Assembly (NCBI RefSeq): GCF_026262505.1
Contig: NC_067204.1
Location: forward strand, 24,459,300 to 24,523,299
Length of the DNA stretch: 64,000 nt
Source: Trichomonas vaginalis G3
Lineage: Eukaryota; Parabasalia; Trichomonadida; Trichomonadidae
Direction of reading: 5' to 3'
Shown: positions 20,828 through 29,662 of the stretch, in pieces
How positions within the stretch are numbered: position 1 is the stretch's first letter
Layout: every line of letters begins with the position of its first letter
Program-made: the position numbers and the translations under genes
Notes under the pieces: generated by a model
Told to the model about the DNA's origin: nothing
Seen by the model: only the letters and a program-made list of their open reading frames with translations
Database searches by the model: none

Positions 20828-23172
20828 CAAATTTGCTTCAAAAATTCCAAAATATCATCAAAAGTATTATCTTTCAACATTTAAATTTTAAAAAGCATTC
20901 ATGTTGTAAACAGAAATTCATCAAAAGTGACACCTCAGAAAAGCTAAAATATTGAATTTTTGGAACTTTTGATAGAGCACGTTTTTAAATATTAATTAAA
21001 GTAAATGTATATTTTGTAAAGATTCTTTTTAATAAAAAAATAAAATTTTGAAGAAGAACACAAAATCTTCTGAAAAATAATATCACATAAACTCATATTA
21101 TTTTCTAATATATAACTATTTTATATAAAAATCAAATTCAATGATCTTAAAAGCGAAGGATAAACCTCAAAATTTACGAATATAATGAGTGGGAATATAA
21201 TGCTTATCTATCATAAAACCATATGAAATATCAATTTTTGCTTTACGCCTAATTTTTGACGACAATTAGCAAAAAATGTTAAATGTTAACACTCAGTCCA
21301 TTTGAATATGAAAAATAAAATTGACTTTGATTAAATGTTTTTATTTATCATGCAATTCTTCTTGCGACCAAAGATTTGAATAAAAGTTCAAAAAATAAGA
21401 TAGCTTAAAAAATAATATACGGTAGTGTTTACTAATAGATGAATAGTATATAAATTCTATTAAAATGGATTTGATCCAAAAAAATATATAAAATTTGATC
21501 ATAAATAAAATCGTTTTAAATTACTTCTTCATTTAAATTATAACAATTATTTTTGGTTTTATATTTTTTTGGATCAAATCCATTTTAATAGAATTTATAT
21601 ACTATTCATCTATTAGTAAACACTACCGTATATTATTTTTTAAGCTATCTTATTTTTTGAACTTTTATTCAAATCTTTGGTCGCAAGAAGAATTGCATGA
21701 TAAATAAAAACATTTAATCAAAGTCAATTTTATTTTTCATATTCAAATGGACTGAGTGTTAACATTTAACATTTTTTGCTAATTGTCGTCAAAAATTAGG
21801 CGTAAAGCAAAAATTGATATTTCATATGGTTTTATGATAGATAAGCATTATATTCCCACTCATTATATTCGTAAATTTTGAGGTTTATCCTTCGCTTTTA
21901 AGATCATTGAATTTGATTTTTATATAAAATAGTTATATATTAGAAAATAATATGAGTTTATGTGATATTATTTTTCAGAAGATTTCATTCTATATGCCTA
22001 TGAAAAGTACTCTCAAAACTAACTTTTTCCTAATTATAATTAAATCTAGAATATTGTATTATGCTTAGTATTATTTCATTTTTCTCATTCAATTTAGAAT
22101 TTACAAATGTCAAAAAATTGAGAGCTGTCACTTTTGATGAATTTCTGTTTATTACATTCATACATTTTATATTCCTAATATTACAAAGAAAAAGATAGAA
22201 GTTTTTTTTATCAAGATTACTTTAAGCTAGAAAGCTCGAAATGAAATATCCTATATGTGTATATTAATGTGCGACATATTGGCAAAATATTGGAAATCAT
22301 TGAAGATAACGAAAATTTATTACAGCACAAATAAGAAATAATATTTAGAGAAGCATTTACTATAATGTTAGCATGACAAAAATACATTCTCAGACTTGCC
22401 ACCAGAGGCTTTCGATCATTTTATGGGGCGAACATACCTGGTATATTTGTTGTAAGAATATAAGAACTTAAACCAATTATTTTGTGATGCATATAGTATA
22501 AATGCTAATATAGAACTATTGAGAATCTATAGATGAATATCTTGAAAATCTTGTTTTATTTATTCGTTTCTTATATTCTTGTAGCTAAATTGCATGAATA
22601 TTGTGTTCCTAGCATGCAAAAGTCACTTGCAAGTCCAGATGGATGGAATGCTGAAAAGGATTAGCAGAACTTTATTTGGCCGTATTAAAGGCTGTATAAC
22701 ACCATAGCATATGTTATGCGCAAATATATAATCAATTAATATCAAAGTCATTTAAAAAAGTAGAGATATCATAAAATACAATTTGATTTTTAAAATTTTG
22801 AATTATTTATCATAAATATATGTTTATTATTGACGGTAATTAATTTGAATATGATTTCGATTTTTGAATGTTTTCAAGGTATGTGGAAATTTGTTTCTTT
22901 TTAAAGGTGTATATATATATATAAAATATATTACTGAAAATGTTTTTTATTTTCAGAGATCATTCAAAAATGAATTCATTCGATTTTGATTTAATAAGAA
23001 TTATTGTATGTTCATATTTTTTAACAAGAATAATTTTCAATCCCTTTCAAATTTATGCATGACAACATTTTTATGAAGGTCGCGAATTTTTTTATTAAAT
23101 CCATTAAATGCAGCTATTACGATCAAATATTCTAATGTAAAAAAATTCAGACCAAAAGATTTAATTTTGAAA
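20828..23172. other. Gene-free region containing a foldback sequence
   Basis: Very AT-rich. Apart from the inverted repeat at 20889-22170 no gene or domain is seen; the frame at 22217-22402 (minus) is not credible. Confidence 0.6.
20889..22170. repeat. Foldback element: 427-bp arms inside a 44-bp outer inverted repeat
   Basis: 21063-21489 and 21560-21985 are nearly perfect reverse complements around a loop of about 70 bases (aaatcttctgaaaaataata on the left mirrors the end of the right arm). Outside them, aaacagaaattcatcaaaag (in 20889-20933) is mirrored near 22127-22170, with non-matching segments between outer and inner pairs. The whole looks like a foldback or MITE-like element. No coding content was found. 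Confidence 0.8.
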
Positions 23173-24159
23173 ATGTTTTTATGTTTTTTCTCCCTCTCTT
23201 TATCATCTTTCGATCCTGGTGAGTATGTATATGATGTTAAAGAGGGTGGAGAAAACTTTATAATACCTGGACAAACCACCATTGTCATTTCAAATTCTGA
23301 AGATTTTGCGATCACCTATGATATTAAAGTAACTAGGATAAATTCTCACGTTTATGAAACACAGGATAGCCAAGGATCTATAACTATTGTACCACTGGAT
23401 AATTCGCGAATTACTTATGCAACGTTCAAAAAAACTTTATTTTCATGCACATCATACAGTTATATATACGGAGATAATGCTTATTATTCTATCGCACATG
23501 AAAAAGGAGTTAATGATGATGAAGAAATGCAATCTTCGACATCAAAATGTATAATTTTTATCTCTAGCTTTCAATCTACCTTCGACATATCAGCATCAAG
23601 TTTACCAGAAGGCTATTCTTTGTCGGTTTTTGATTTAAACGCAAATCAAATTATAACGGTTCAAAATTCTCAAACTACAAAGCAAATAGGATTCTCCTTA
23701 TTTGCCGTATGGACAGCTTCAGCGTTATTACCAGCTGGCAAGCTAAAAATTGCATCTTCTACACTTGGTTCAAAAACATTATTTTCAAAGCGAATTGGGA
23801 CAACAGAAACGATCTCAATTCCTCCTAATTCGTTTTCCATAGCCTTAAATCCATCATATTTTACATTTTCTTCAACTGCAGATCAATTAACAGATTATTC
23901 ATTTCAATCTACAGATAATGCAAGAGTACAAGTAACGGCAAACTCTCCAGCAACACTATTTTACACTATATACAGTTACGATTCTCTAGAATGCAATACA
24001 ATTGACATTTTTGCAGGATCAAATTCTTTTTTGAATGTAGGTCAGAACGGCGGCAATGTTTCATTCACAATGAACCAAAGGAACTGCTTCCTTGTCACTT
24101 CAATAGATCTCATGGATTATTCATTTTTTGCGGAAAAAATGAAGATGGACAAAATTTAA
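23173..24159 (+). CDS. Surface protein, N-terminal part
   Basis: 328 codons from ATG 23173 (the TTG at 23167 is not a plausible start). Signal peptide, then a beta-rich, Ser/Thr-rich ectodomain containing SLECNTIDIFAGSNSF. The last residues (AEKMKMDKI) are out of frame, after the homopolymer near 24130. Confidence 0.6.
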   Translation: MFLCFFSLSLSSFDPGEYVYDVKEGGENFIIPGQTTIVISNSEDFAITYDIKVTRINSHVYETQDSQGSITIVPLDNSRITYATFKKTLFSCTSYSYIYGDNAYYSIAHEKGVNDDEEMQSSTSKCIIFISSFQSTFDISASSLPEGYSLSVFDLNANQIITVQNSQTTKQIGFSLFAVWTASALLPAGKLKIASSTLGSKTLFSKRIGTTETISIPPNSFSIALNPSYFTFSSTADQLTDYSFQSTDNARVQVTANSPATLFYTIYSYDSLECNTIDIFAGSNSFLNVGQNGGNVSFTMNQRNCFLVTSIDLMDYSFFAEKMKMDKI

Positions 24160-24188
24160 TAATTTATGATGACTACAGAAGGAATATT

Positions 24189-24848
24189 ATGACTTTAACA
24201 GGTACTGAAGGCCTTGAAATAGCTGCTCATAATGTTTTGGTTATTGTAGAATCAAAAACAGAAAAATCTTTTGTCGGATCTTGTGGAATGCACTCTCAAA
24301 TACTTAAATCGAGTCAAGCACGATCTGAATATGCATTTGTTCAGGCACAGATACCATCAAAGAGTCCATTTGTACCTAATTGGACTCCAAATTTAAAATC
24401 AACGAAACCAGCATCGATTAACTACAATTATCTGTATTTCGGAGATGGATTCTACATGATACCTGTCTCAAAGGCAGTGAATTTGAGCTTTGTTTCATAC
24501 AGAACAGTTGTATTTCATAATCCAACAGATTTTTCTGGAAAAATTTATACTGCTGATAATAAAAAATACACAGATATACTCGGTGATACAAATTATGTGG
24601 GAACAAACCTCACAAAAACTTGTACAATCACTATTACACCAAAATCTGAATCAAAAATTTTGTCATTTTCGGTTTTGTCAGTTGACAATGGCAGATTTTC
24701 TGATTGCGAGACTTTTGATGTTTTTCTTGGTTCTGACACTTATTTCCTTGCAGGAAGCAACGACGGACAAGCTCCGTTACCCGTAAATATGACTATTTCG
24801 CAAACAACAAGTAGTTGTATTTGGTTCACTTCACATGACACTTTTTAA
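24189..24848 (+). CDS. Surface protein, middle part
   Basis: 219 codons continuing the ectodomain, with a second copy of the module (SDCETFDVFLGSDTYFLAGS). It begins at an in-frame ATG, but the frame is open upstream to the frameshift near 24130 with family-like sequence. It ends at TAA 24846-24848, overlapping the next ATG. Confidence 0.55.
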   Translation: MTLTGTEGLEIAAHNVLVIVESKTEKSFVGSCGMHSQILKSSQARSEYAFVQAQIPSKSPFVPNWTPNLKSTKPASINYNYLYFGDGFYMIPVSKAVNLSFVSYRTVVFHNPTDFSGKIYTADNKKYTDILGDTNYVGTNLTKTCTITITPKSESKILSFSVLSVDNGRFSDCETFDVFLGSDTYFLAGSNDGQAPLPVNMTISQTTSSCIWFTSHDTF

Positions 24849-25900
24849 TGAATTTAGACATGAAAGAATTAAGAGGCGGATCATTATTTATTCGTGATTA
24901 TAATATGGAAATATACGGTAGTGAAAACAAAATATTTACCATGAAGAACTTTGTTATACAGACAAAAGGAAATGATGATACAAGTAATGGTTATTTTAAT
25001 TTGAATTTGAAAAGTTTTTTTGATCCGGAATTAATTTTTTCAAAAAGATTTGCCAACGATGAAAATGCGATTTCATCTAATATCAACGCATTGATCGCTG
25101 GTACTTCTTCTTATACAAAACAAAGTACATTTGTTAACGGAAAACCGTCAGAATTGACACTTTTTGGTGTCACGTTTCCTGAAGAAGAAAAGCAATCTGT
25201 TGATTTAGTAAAAATGATTGCTTTGATTGTATTTTCTACTTTGGCGCTTATTACTGTAACTATATTTGCTATTGTTACTATTGTCAAGAAGAAAAAGAAA
25301 GAAAGAGTTATGATGGAAGAAGAAAATGAAGATGTTGAAACAAGTGACAACATCAATGACATAAATGCTGAAAATAATGATGTACAAAACCAAAACCAGA
25401 CAGAAACTCATTCATCAAGAGGCCACAGACGAAATTCAGCTGATTTGGAAGCAACTGGAAGAAGGACAAGAAGAAGAGCAAATACTCATCATCGACGCAG
25501 CCAAATTCCATTTATTCTAACAGCAAGAGCGACTTTGGCTTCCGAAATTGATTCAGGAAGTTCTACAGGACGTCAAAACACACAAAGAGTTCATTTCGAT
25601 ACACAACCTGTTCATCAAAGACAAAATGGAAGAAATGGAAGAACAAGACCAAGAAGTTATTCATCAGATGATACTGTTCCTGTTACTTTTACACAGCCAG
25701 GAATGCCTGATTTCGCTCAATCTCCTATTGCTTGTCCACCAGCAAACAACAGTATCATTTCTCCGCAAAACTCTATTTCTATGATGTCTCCTTACATCCA
25801 AATGCAGCCTTCTTATAACACACTAAGGAAACTTGATTCGTCAACAAACCCATTTGATTTTGCACCTGCTCCAGAAGCCGAAAATCCTTATAAGGCTTAA
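24848..25900 (+). CDS. Surface protein, membrane anchor and cytoplasmic tail
   Basis: 350 codons. Residues about 1-122 complete the ectodomain, about 123-146 form the transmembrane helix, KKKKKER is the stop-transfer signal, and about 200 residues of low-complexity tail follow. The tail ends NPFDFAPAPEAENPYKA. NPF is the core ligand of EH-domain endocytic adaptors and YNTL fits the Yxx-hydrophobic sorting signal; their use here is inferred. Confidence 0.6.
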   Translation: MNLDMKELRGGSLFIRDYNMEIYGSENKIFTMKNFVIQTKGNDDTSNGYFNLNLKSFFDPELIFSKRFANDENAISSNINALIAGTSSYTKQSTFVNGKPSELTLFGVTFPEEEKQSVDLVKMIALIVFSTLALITVTIFAIVTIVKKKKKERVMMEEENEDVETSDNINDINAENNDVQNQNQTETHSSRGHRRNSADLEATGRRTRRRANTHHRRSQIPFILTARATLASEIDSGSSTGRQNTQRVHFDTQPVHQRQNGRNGRTRPRSYSSDDTVPVTFTQPGMPDFAQSPIACPPANNSIISPQNSISMMSPYIQMQPSYNTLRKLDSSTNPFDFAPAPEAENPYKA

Positions 25901-26156
25901 TTTTGTTGTTATTATTTTGTAATGTTTGTTTAATTATATTTTAATATATATTGTAAAACTTTGTTATATTTTATGCTTTCGGTTAAATTTAAAAGTTTTT
26001 TTCCTATAAATATATATATGTGTTTATTTCTTAAATTTTAAAGTATGCGTTTCCTTAAAACTGGAGCTTACTGAGACCTTAAATTTGAAAATTCGATGCT
26101 ATTGTATTTCCCAATTTCGATATTTTATCGATAAAATAAAAATTAAAAAAATAGCA
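25901..26156. other. Intergenic, between convergent genes
   Basis: AT-rich, with no feature beyond probable 3' ends of the two flanking genes. Confidence 0.6.
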
Positions 26157-26202
26157 TTATGCATTTAAGATATGAAAAAAATGAAGAGCGGCTTTCCCGG
26201 AT

Positions 26203-27117
26203 TTACTTTTTTTCATTGATATTCGCACCATGTGAAATAAGAATTTCGGCTATTTCTTTACTATTATTGTCAGCTGCAATAAGAAGAGCTGTTTTTCCAT
26301 CGTTATCGCTTTCATTGACATTTGCGCCATGTAAAAGAAGAAGTTCGACTATTTCTTTATTGTTATTTTCTGCTGCAATAAGAAGAGCTGTCTTTCCTTT
26401 GTTATTGCTTTCATTGACATTTGCGCCATGTAAAAGAAGAAGTTCGACTATTTCTTTACTATTCTTGTCAGCTGCAATATGAAGCGCGGTTTTTCCATAT
26501 TCATTTTTTTCATTGATATTTCCACCATGCGAAATCAGAAGTTCGGCTATTGCTTTATTGTTATTTTCTGCTGCGTATTGAAGAGCATTTCTTCCAACTT
26601 TATTTATTCCATTGATGCTTGCATCGTGCAAAATAAGAAGTTCAGCTACTTCATCTTTATTATAGTCTGCTGCGAATTGAAGAGCAGTTTTTCCATCATC
26701 ATCTTTTTCATTGATATTTGCACCATGTAAAATAAGAAATTCGGCTATTCCTTTACAATTATATCGTGCGGCAACTTGAAGAGCTGTTGCTTGACGATAA
26801 CCTTTTGTATTGATATTTGCACCATGTGATAGGAAATATTCGCAAAGGGATGGAATATCAATCATTGCTGAATAAAAAAAGCATGAATCAATATCATTAG
26901 TTTGATCGCAATAAACTAAAAATGATTCAAGGTTATTATAACTAATGCAATCAATTGGGTAGATCGGGAGTTTGTACTCATTCATCAAGAATGTAACAAA
27001 ATCAATATTGTGTGAAATAAGTGCATTTTCCATGCAATATACATTTGGTCTTTGATATTTCAAACATTCACTCATGATCTCTGGATTTCCTCCTAAAAAT
27101 GAATTTTCGAGACACAT
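26203..27117 (-). CDS. Ankyrin-repeat part of the decayed gene
   Basis: 304 codons beginning with an internal ATG (MCLENSFLGGNPEIM) within the DUF3447 region (ISHNIDFVTFLMNEYKL), then about eight ankyrin repeats. Automatic annotation may list it as a separate ankyrin protein; the frame upstream is interrupted only by the TGA at 27223. Confidence 0.55.
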   Translation of the reverse strand: MCLENSFLGGNPEIMSECLKYQRPNVYCMENALISHNIDFVTFLMNEYKLPIYPIDCISYNNLESFLVYCDQTNDIDSCFFYSAMIDIPSLCEYFLSHGANINTKGYRQATALQVAARYNCKGIAEFLILHGANINEKDDDGKTALQFAADYNKDEVAELLILHDASINGINKVGRNALQYAAENNNKAIAELLISHGGNINEKNEYGKTALHIAADKNSKEIVELLLLHGANVNESNNKGKTALLIAAENNNKEIVELLLLHGANVNESDNDGKTALLIAADNNSKEIAEILISHGANINEKK

Positions 27118-27222
27118 TTCAGTAATTTCTGCGTTGAATTTTGTTCTTAAGAACTTGAAACAATCAGCAGCTCCATGGTAACAACATAATTCAAGATATG
27201 ATAATTCATTTCGTAAAAGTGC

Positions 27223-27702
27223 TCAAGGATCTTCAGGATATAATTTGCATCTAAGTTTGTCATTTATATTAAAATTTTCCGCTTCCGTGAACGAGATGAA
27301 ACTTTTTATGTCATTATTCATAATTGCTTTGTAAATTGTATTTTTTGAATGAATTTCGAGATCTCCTATATTAATTGTTTCAAAATCTTCAGATTTATCT
27401 AATTTAATACCATATTCTTTATAAAACAAGTAGTTACAAATGTAGAAAATGTTTTTGACCTCTTGTAAATGATAATTATCAGATAAACGTTTGATAAGAT
27501 ATAAATATGACTTTGTATAGCGATTATTATACGGAATGTTACCTGAAATGTCTCGGATAATATTTACAGGGAGATGTTTCTTTGAGTCAATCAATTCTGT
27601 TTTGATCATTTCGTAAATCGAGTTTAAATCTTCTTCTTTTTCCGTTTTAAGCTGATACAACGCAATATATGCGTCTATGTAGTATTTACAGATACTTTTC
27701 AA
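27223..27702 (-). CDS. DUF3447 N-terminal part of the decayed gene
   Basis: 159 codons starting at a TTG, with the family landmarks YIDAYIALYQLKTEKEED and YNNRYTKSYLYL. It stops at the in-frame TGA. There is no ATG in the expected place, so translation is doubtful. Confidence 0.5.
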   Translation of the reverse strand: MKSICKYYIDAYIALYQLKTEKEEDLNSIYEMIKTELIDSKKHLPVNIIRDISGNIPYNNRYTKSYLYLIKRLSDNYHLQEVKNIFYICNYLFYKEYGIKLDKSEDFETINIGDLEIHSKNTIYKAIMNNDIKSFISFTEAENFNINDKLRCKLYPEDP

Positions 27703-27741
27703 TTCACTGAATTTATCTGGATAAAGGTCTTGTGTATGTTT

Positions 27742-28458
27742 AAAAAATTTTAAATATCCACACAGTATAAAACAACTTTAATATTCATAATTATAAAAGA
27801 GTGAAATGCCACAAATATGAAAAACAATGATCGCAGAGATTTCGGATATCATGCATGAGTCAAATTATGAGCTTTACAAACTAAATATTTATATATATAG
27901 GGTACCTTTAACTTTATGCCTTAAATTGCCCAATTTATTTTATCAAATATGCCTTCAATGGGATAATGCAGAAGAATACAACCACCTATACTTTCTCTAT
28001 GCATATTGATTAAGATGAACCCTCTTAGGGCTGATTATATTATGTTATTATCTTCAAAGAAATAGAATGTAAATGGAAAATATATGCAAAAAGCATTTGG
28101 CATATTAAAAGTACTTTTTATTGATGTTGATTATGGTGAAAAATGCCAGTAAACGTCCTCCAAGGTAATAAAACCGTGTGTTTTTAGGAAATTATATTTT
28201 CTTACCAAAAATTAACATGTTCCCTTTTGAGAATGATAAGATCTGGATAATTGGTTGGCGTCATTACTTAAAATGAAAATAAGAAATATTTTCAATAGAG
28301 TTGTGTTTGTCAAAACTGGCATTTGACGAATTTGCCAATGACAGAGTTGGCAAATGACACAATAAACTTATAATTTAATGCTTGCTCTATTTGGTGTTGC
28401 ATTCCGAAAGTTTCCTAGATTACCTTCGGTTTCTGGTTATGATTAAAGAGTAGGAGAC
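27742..28458. other. Intergenic; no gene seen
   Basis: AT-rich. A short local inverted pair around 28310-28360 (gtcaaaactggcatttgac and gagttggcaaatgacac) could form a hairpin. The frame at 27827-28009 has no recognisable content. Confidence 0.5.
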
Positions 28459-28845
28459 GTGTGTGTTTCTCAATGCCACAGTAGAGATGGAACCTACTCA
28501 CACTGCATTACAAAGTGCGATCGCAACTCTACTCGTCTTGAATTTGATGAAAGATGCTGGAAGACAGACACTATTCAGTGCGAAAGATATGGAAGAGACG
28601 ATGGCATGTCACAAACAAATCCACCATCAAGATGTCCTGAACTACTCCGTAAAGAATGCACAGATAACTCAGCTCCACATTACGCCTGCAAGGTTAAATG
28701 CATTGATAGTATTCAGTACAAAGAAGACTGCGACAATCTTCCTTCAGGCGAAACGAAATGCGTATATTGGTATCTAATTCGTGGTTCATCAAAGCCAAGA
28801 TATGATTTTGATAATGCAAAATCAATAAAAAAGTTTGTTGTTTAA
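28459..28845 (+). pseudogene. Cysteine-rich gene fragment
   Basis: 128 codons with twelve cysteines, many in pairs (VSQCHSRDGTYSHCITKC, HYACKVKC), higher in G+C than its surroundings and therefore probably real coding sequence. The frame begins at GTG just after an in-frame TAA (28444), with no ATG, signal peptide or membrane segment. It looks like the remnant of an extracellular Cys-rich protein. The family is not recognised. Confidence 0.45.
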
Positions 28846-28848
28846 CGG

Positions 28849-29650
28849 TACACTCACGCCAATTGTCAAAAATTTGAATAAAAGTCAGATGGGCGTAAGT
28901 GCCGCCTTAGGCATCGAAGAAAATCATATGAATGAAGCTCAATTCTCTAAAAATCGTTCTTAATCCAGGATTTCATGTTTTTAGTTTTTTATTGTTTTAA
29001 GGGTGAATTTACAACTTTCTGACATTCCCTCAATTATTTTGACATTCTAGTTTTTTATCCAAATTTTATAAGGTAAAAAGCCATTAACTTTGTTCGGGAA
29101 GAAGTTATTTTAAATAACTACTTAGGACCTTATATTACTGTTATACTTTTTTTCAATCACAATAAAGAAATATTGATATTGTGAGAGCATGTCAGAAAGT
29201 AGTAAGTGCACCCTTAAGTAGTCGAATGTAGCTTAAAGCATCGAATTGCAAGGGATGTAGTTTGTATTAAAAAAAGAACTAGCCAATTACGAACATAAAT
29301 GTTCTCTTCGCTATCAAATCATCGGATAAATAGCGCTCGATTTTCAAATTTTTTTTGTATCAATTTTCGAACTTGGATGTAAAGATAACAATATTTCGGT
29401 CAATGTTCACTCCTTTTGACTTATAAACTTTGTTTTCTGAAACTATTTAATTGAAAAATGATGTTAATTGTTTCAATCAATCCACACAGTCTCAATTTTT
29501 ATTTTTTTTTTATTTTTTTTTGCATAGGATATTCAAATTATATTATCAATATGAATTGCAATCAAAATAATATTTTTTCTATATAAATTCAAACATGGAT
29601 GACTAATGTCTAATAAAAATTTTAAAAAATATTTTCCTGATAAAATCACT
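28849..29650. other. Intergenic; holds a small TTAA element
   Basis: Apart from the element at 28997-29217, nothing is seen. The final 450 bases are AT-rich upstream sequence of the gene at 29663. Confidence 0.55.
28997..29217. mobile_element. 221-bp MITE-like element bounded by TTAA
   Basis: The left end ttaagggtgaatttacaact, then ttctgacat, mirrors the right end whose reverse complement is ttaagggtgcacttactact, then ttctgacat. About 26 of 29 bases match and both ends begin with TTAA. A third copy of this end lies at 14176. Short, non-coding and with repeated ends, it fits a miniature DNA transposon that inserts at TTAA. Confidence 0.6.
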
Positions 29651-29655
29651 TCATT
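29651..29655 (+). promoter_or_regulatory. Initiator-like TCATT
   Basis: TCATT fits the trichomonad initiator TCA(+1)Y(T/A), with A(+1) at 29653, ten bases before the ATG at 29663. The very short leader is typical of T. vaginalis. The motif is short and inferred from position. Confidence 0.5.
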
Positions 29656-29662
29656 TTAATTT

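Larger units (their letters stand above)
23173..25900 (+). pseudogene. Single-pass surface membrane protein, split by two 1-base losses
   Basis: Three successive frames make one type I membrane protein of about 900 residues. It starts at ATG 23173 with a hydrophobic signal peptide (MFLCFFSLSLSS). The ectodomain has two related modules, each ending in a Cys-containing motif followed by DIFAGSNSF or DVFLGSDTYFLAGSND. A membrane segment (MIALIVFSTLALITVTIF) and a basic, Ser/Asn/Gln-rich cytoplasmic tail follow. Near 24127-24141 one base is missing from a T6 or A6 run, and near 24842-24846 one T is missing from a T5 run; adding one base at each joins the frames. The tail has endocytic-type motifs (YNTL, NPF, NPY). 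No family was recognised. Two indels in homopolymers may be real decay or sequencing error. Confidence 0.65.
26157..27741 (-). pseudogene. DUF3447/ankyrin gene with lost start, nonsense codon and 3' frameshift
   Basis: Closely related to the gene ending at 19340. The frame is open from about 27777, but the position matching the relative's ATG reads AAA (27741-27739), and the nearest alternative is a TTG at 27702. An in-frame TGA (27225-27223) interrupts the DUF3447 region; reading continues in the same frame with LELCCYHGAADCFKFLR. At 26203 an extra A in an A run causes early termination; without it the frame would run about 17 more codons to TAA 26159-26157. About eight 33-residue ankyrin repeats are present (ISHGANINEKDDDGKTALQ type). 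Three independent lesions make this a convincing pseudogene. Confidence 0.75.
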
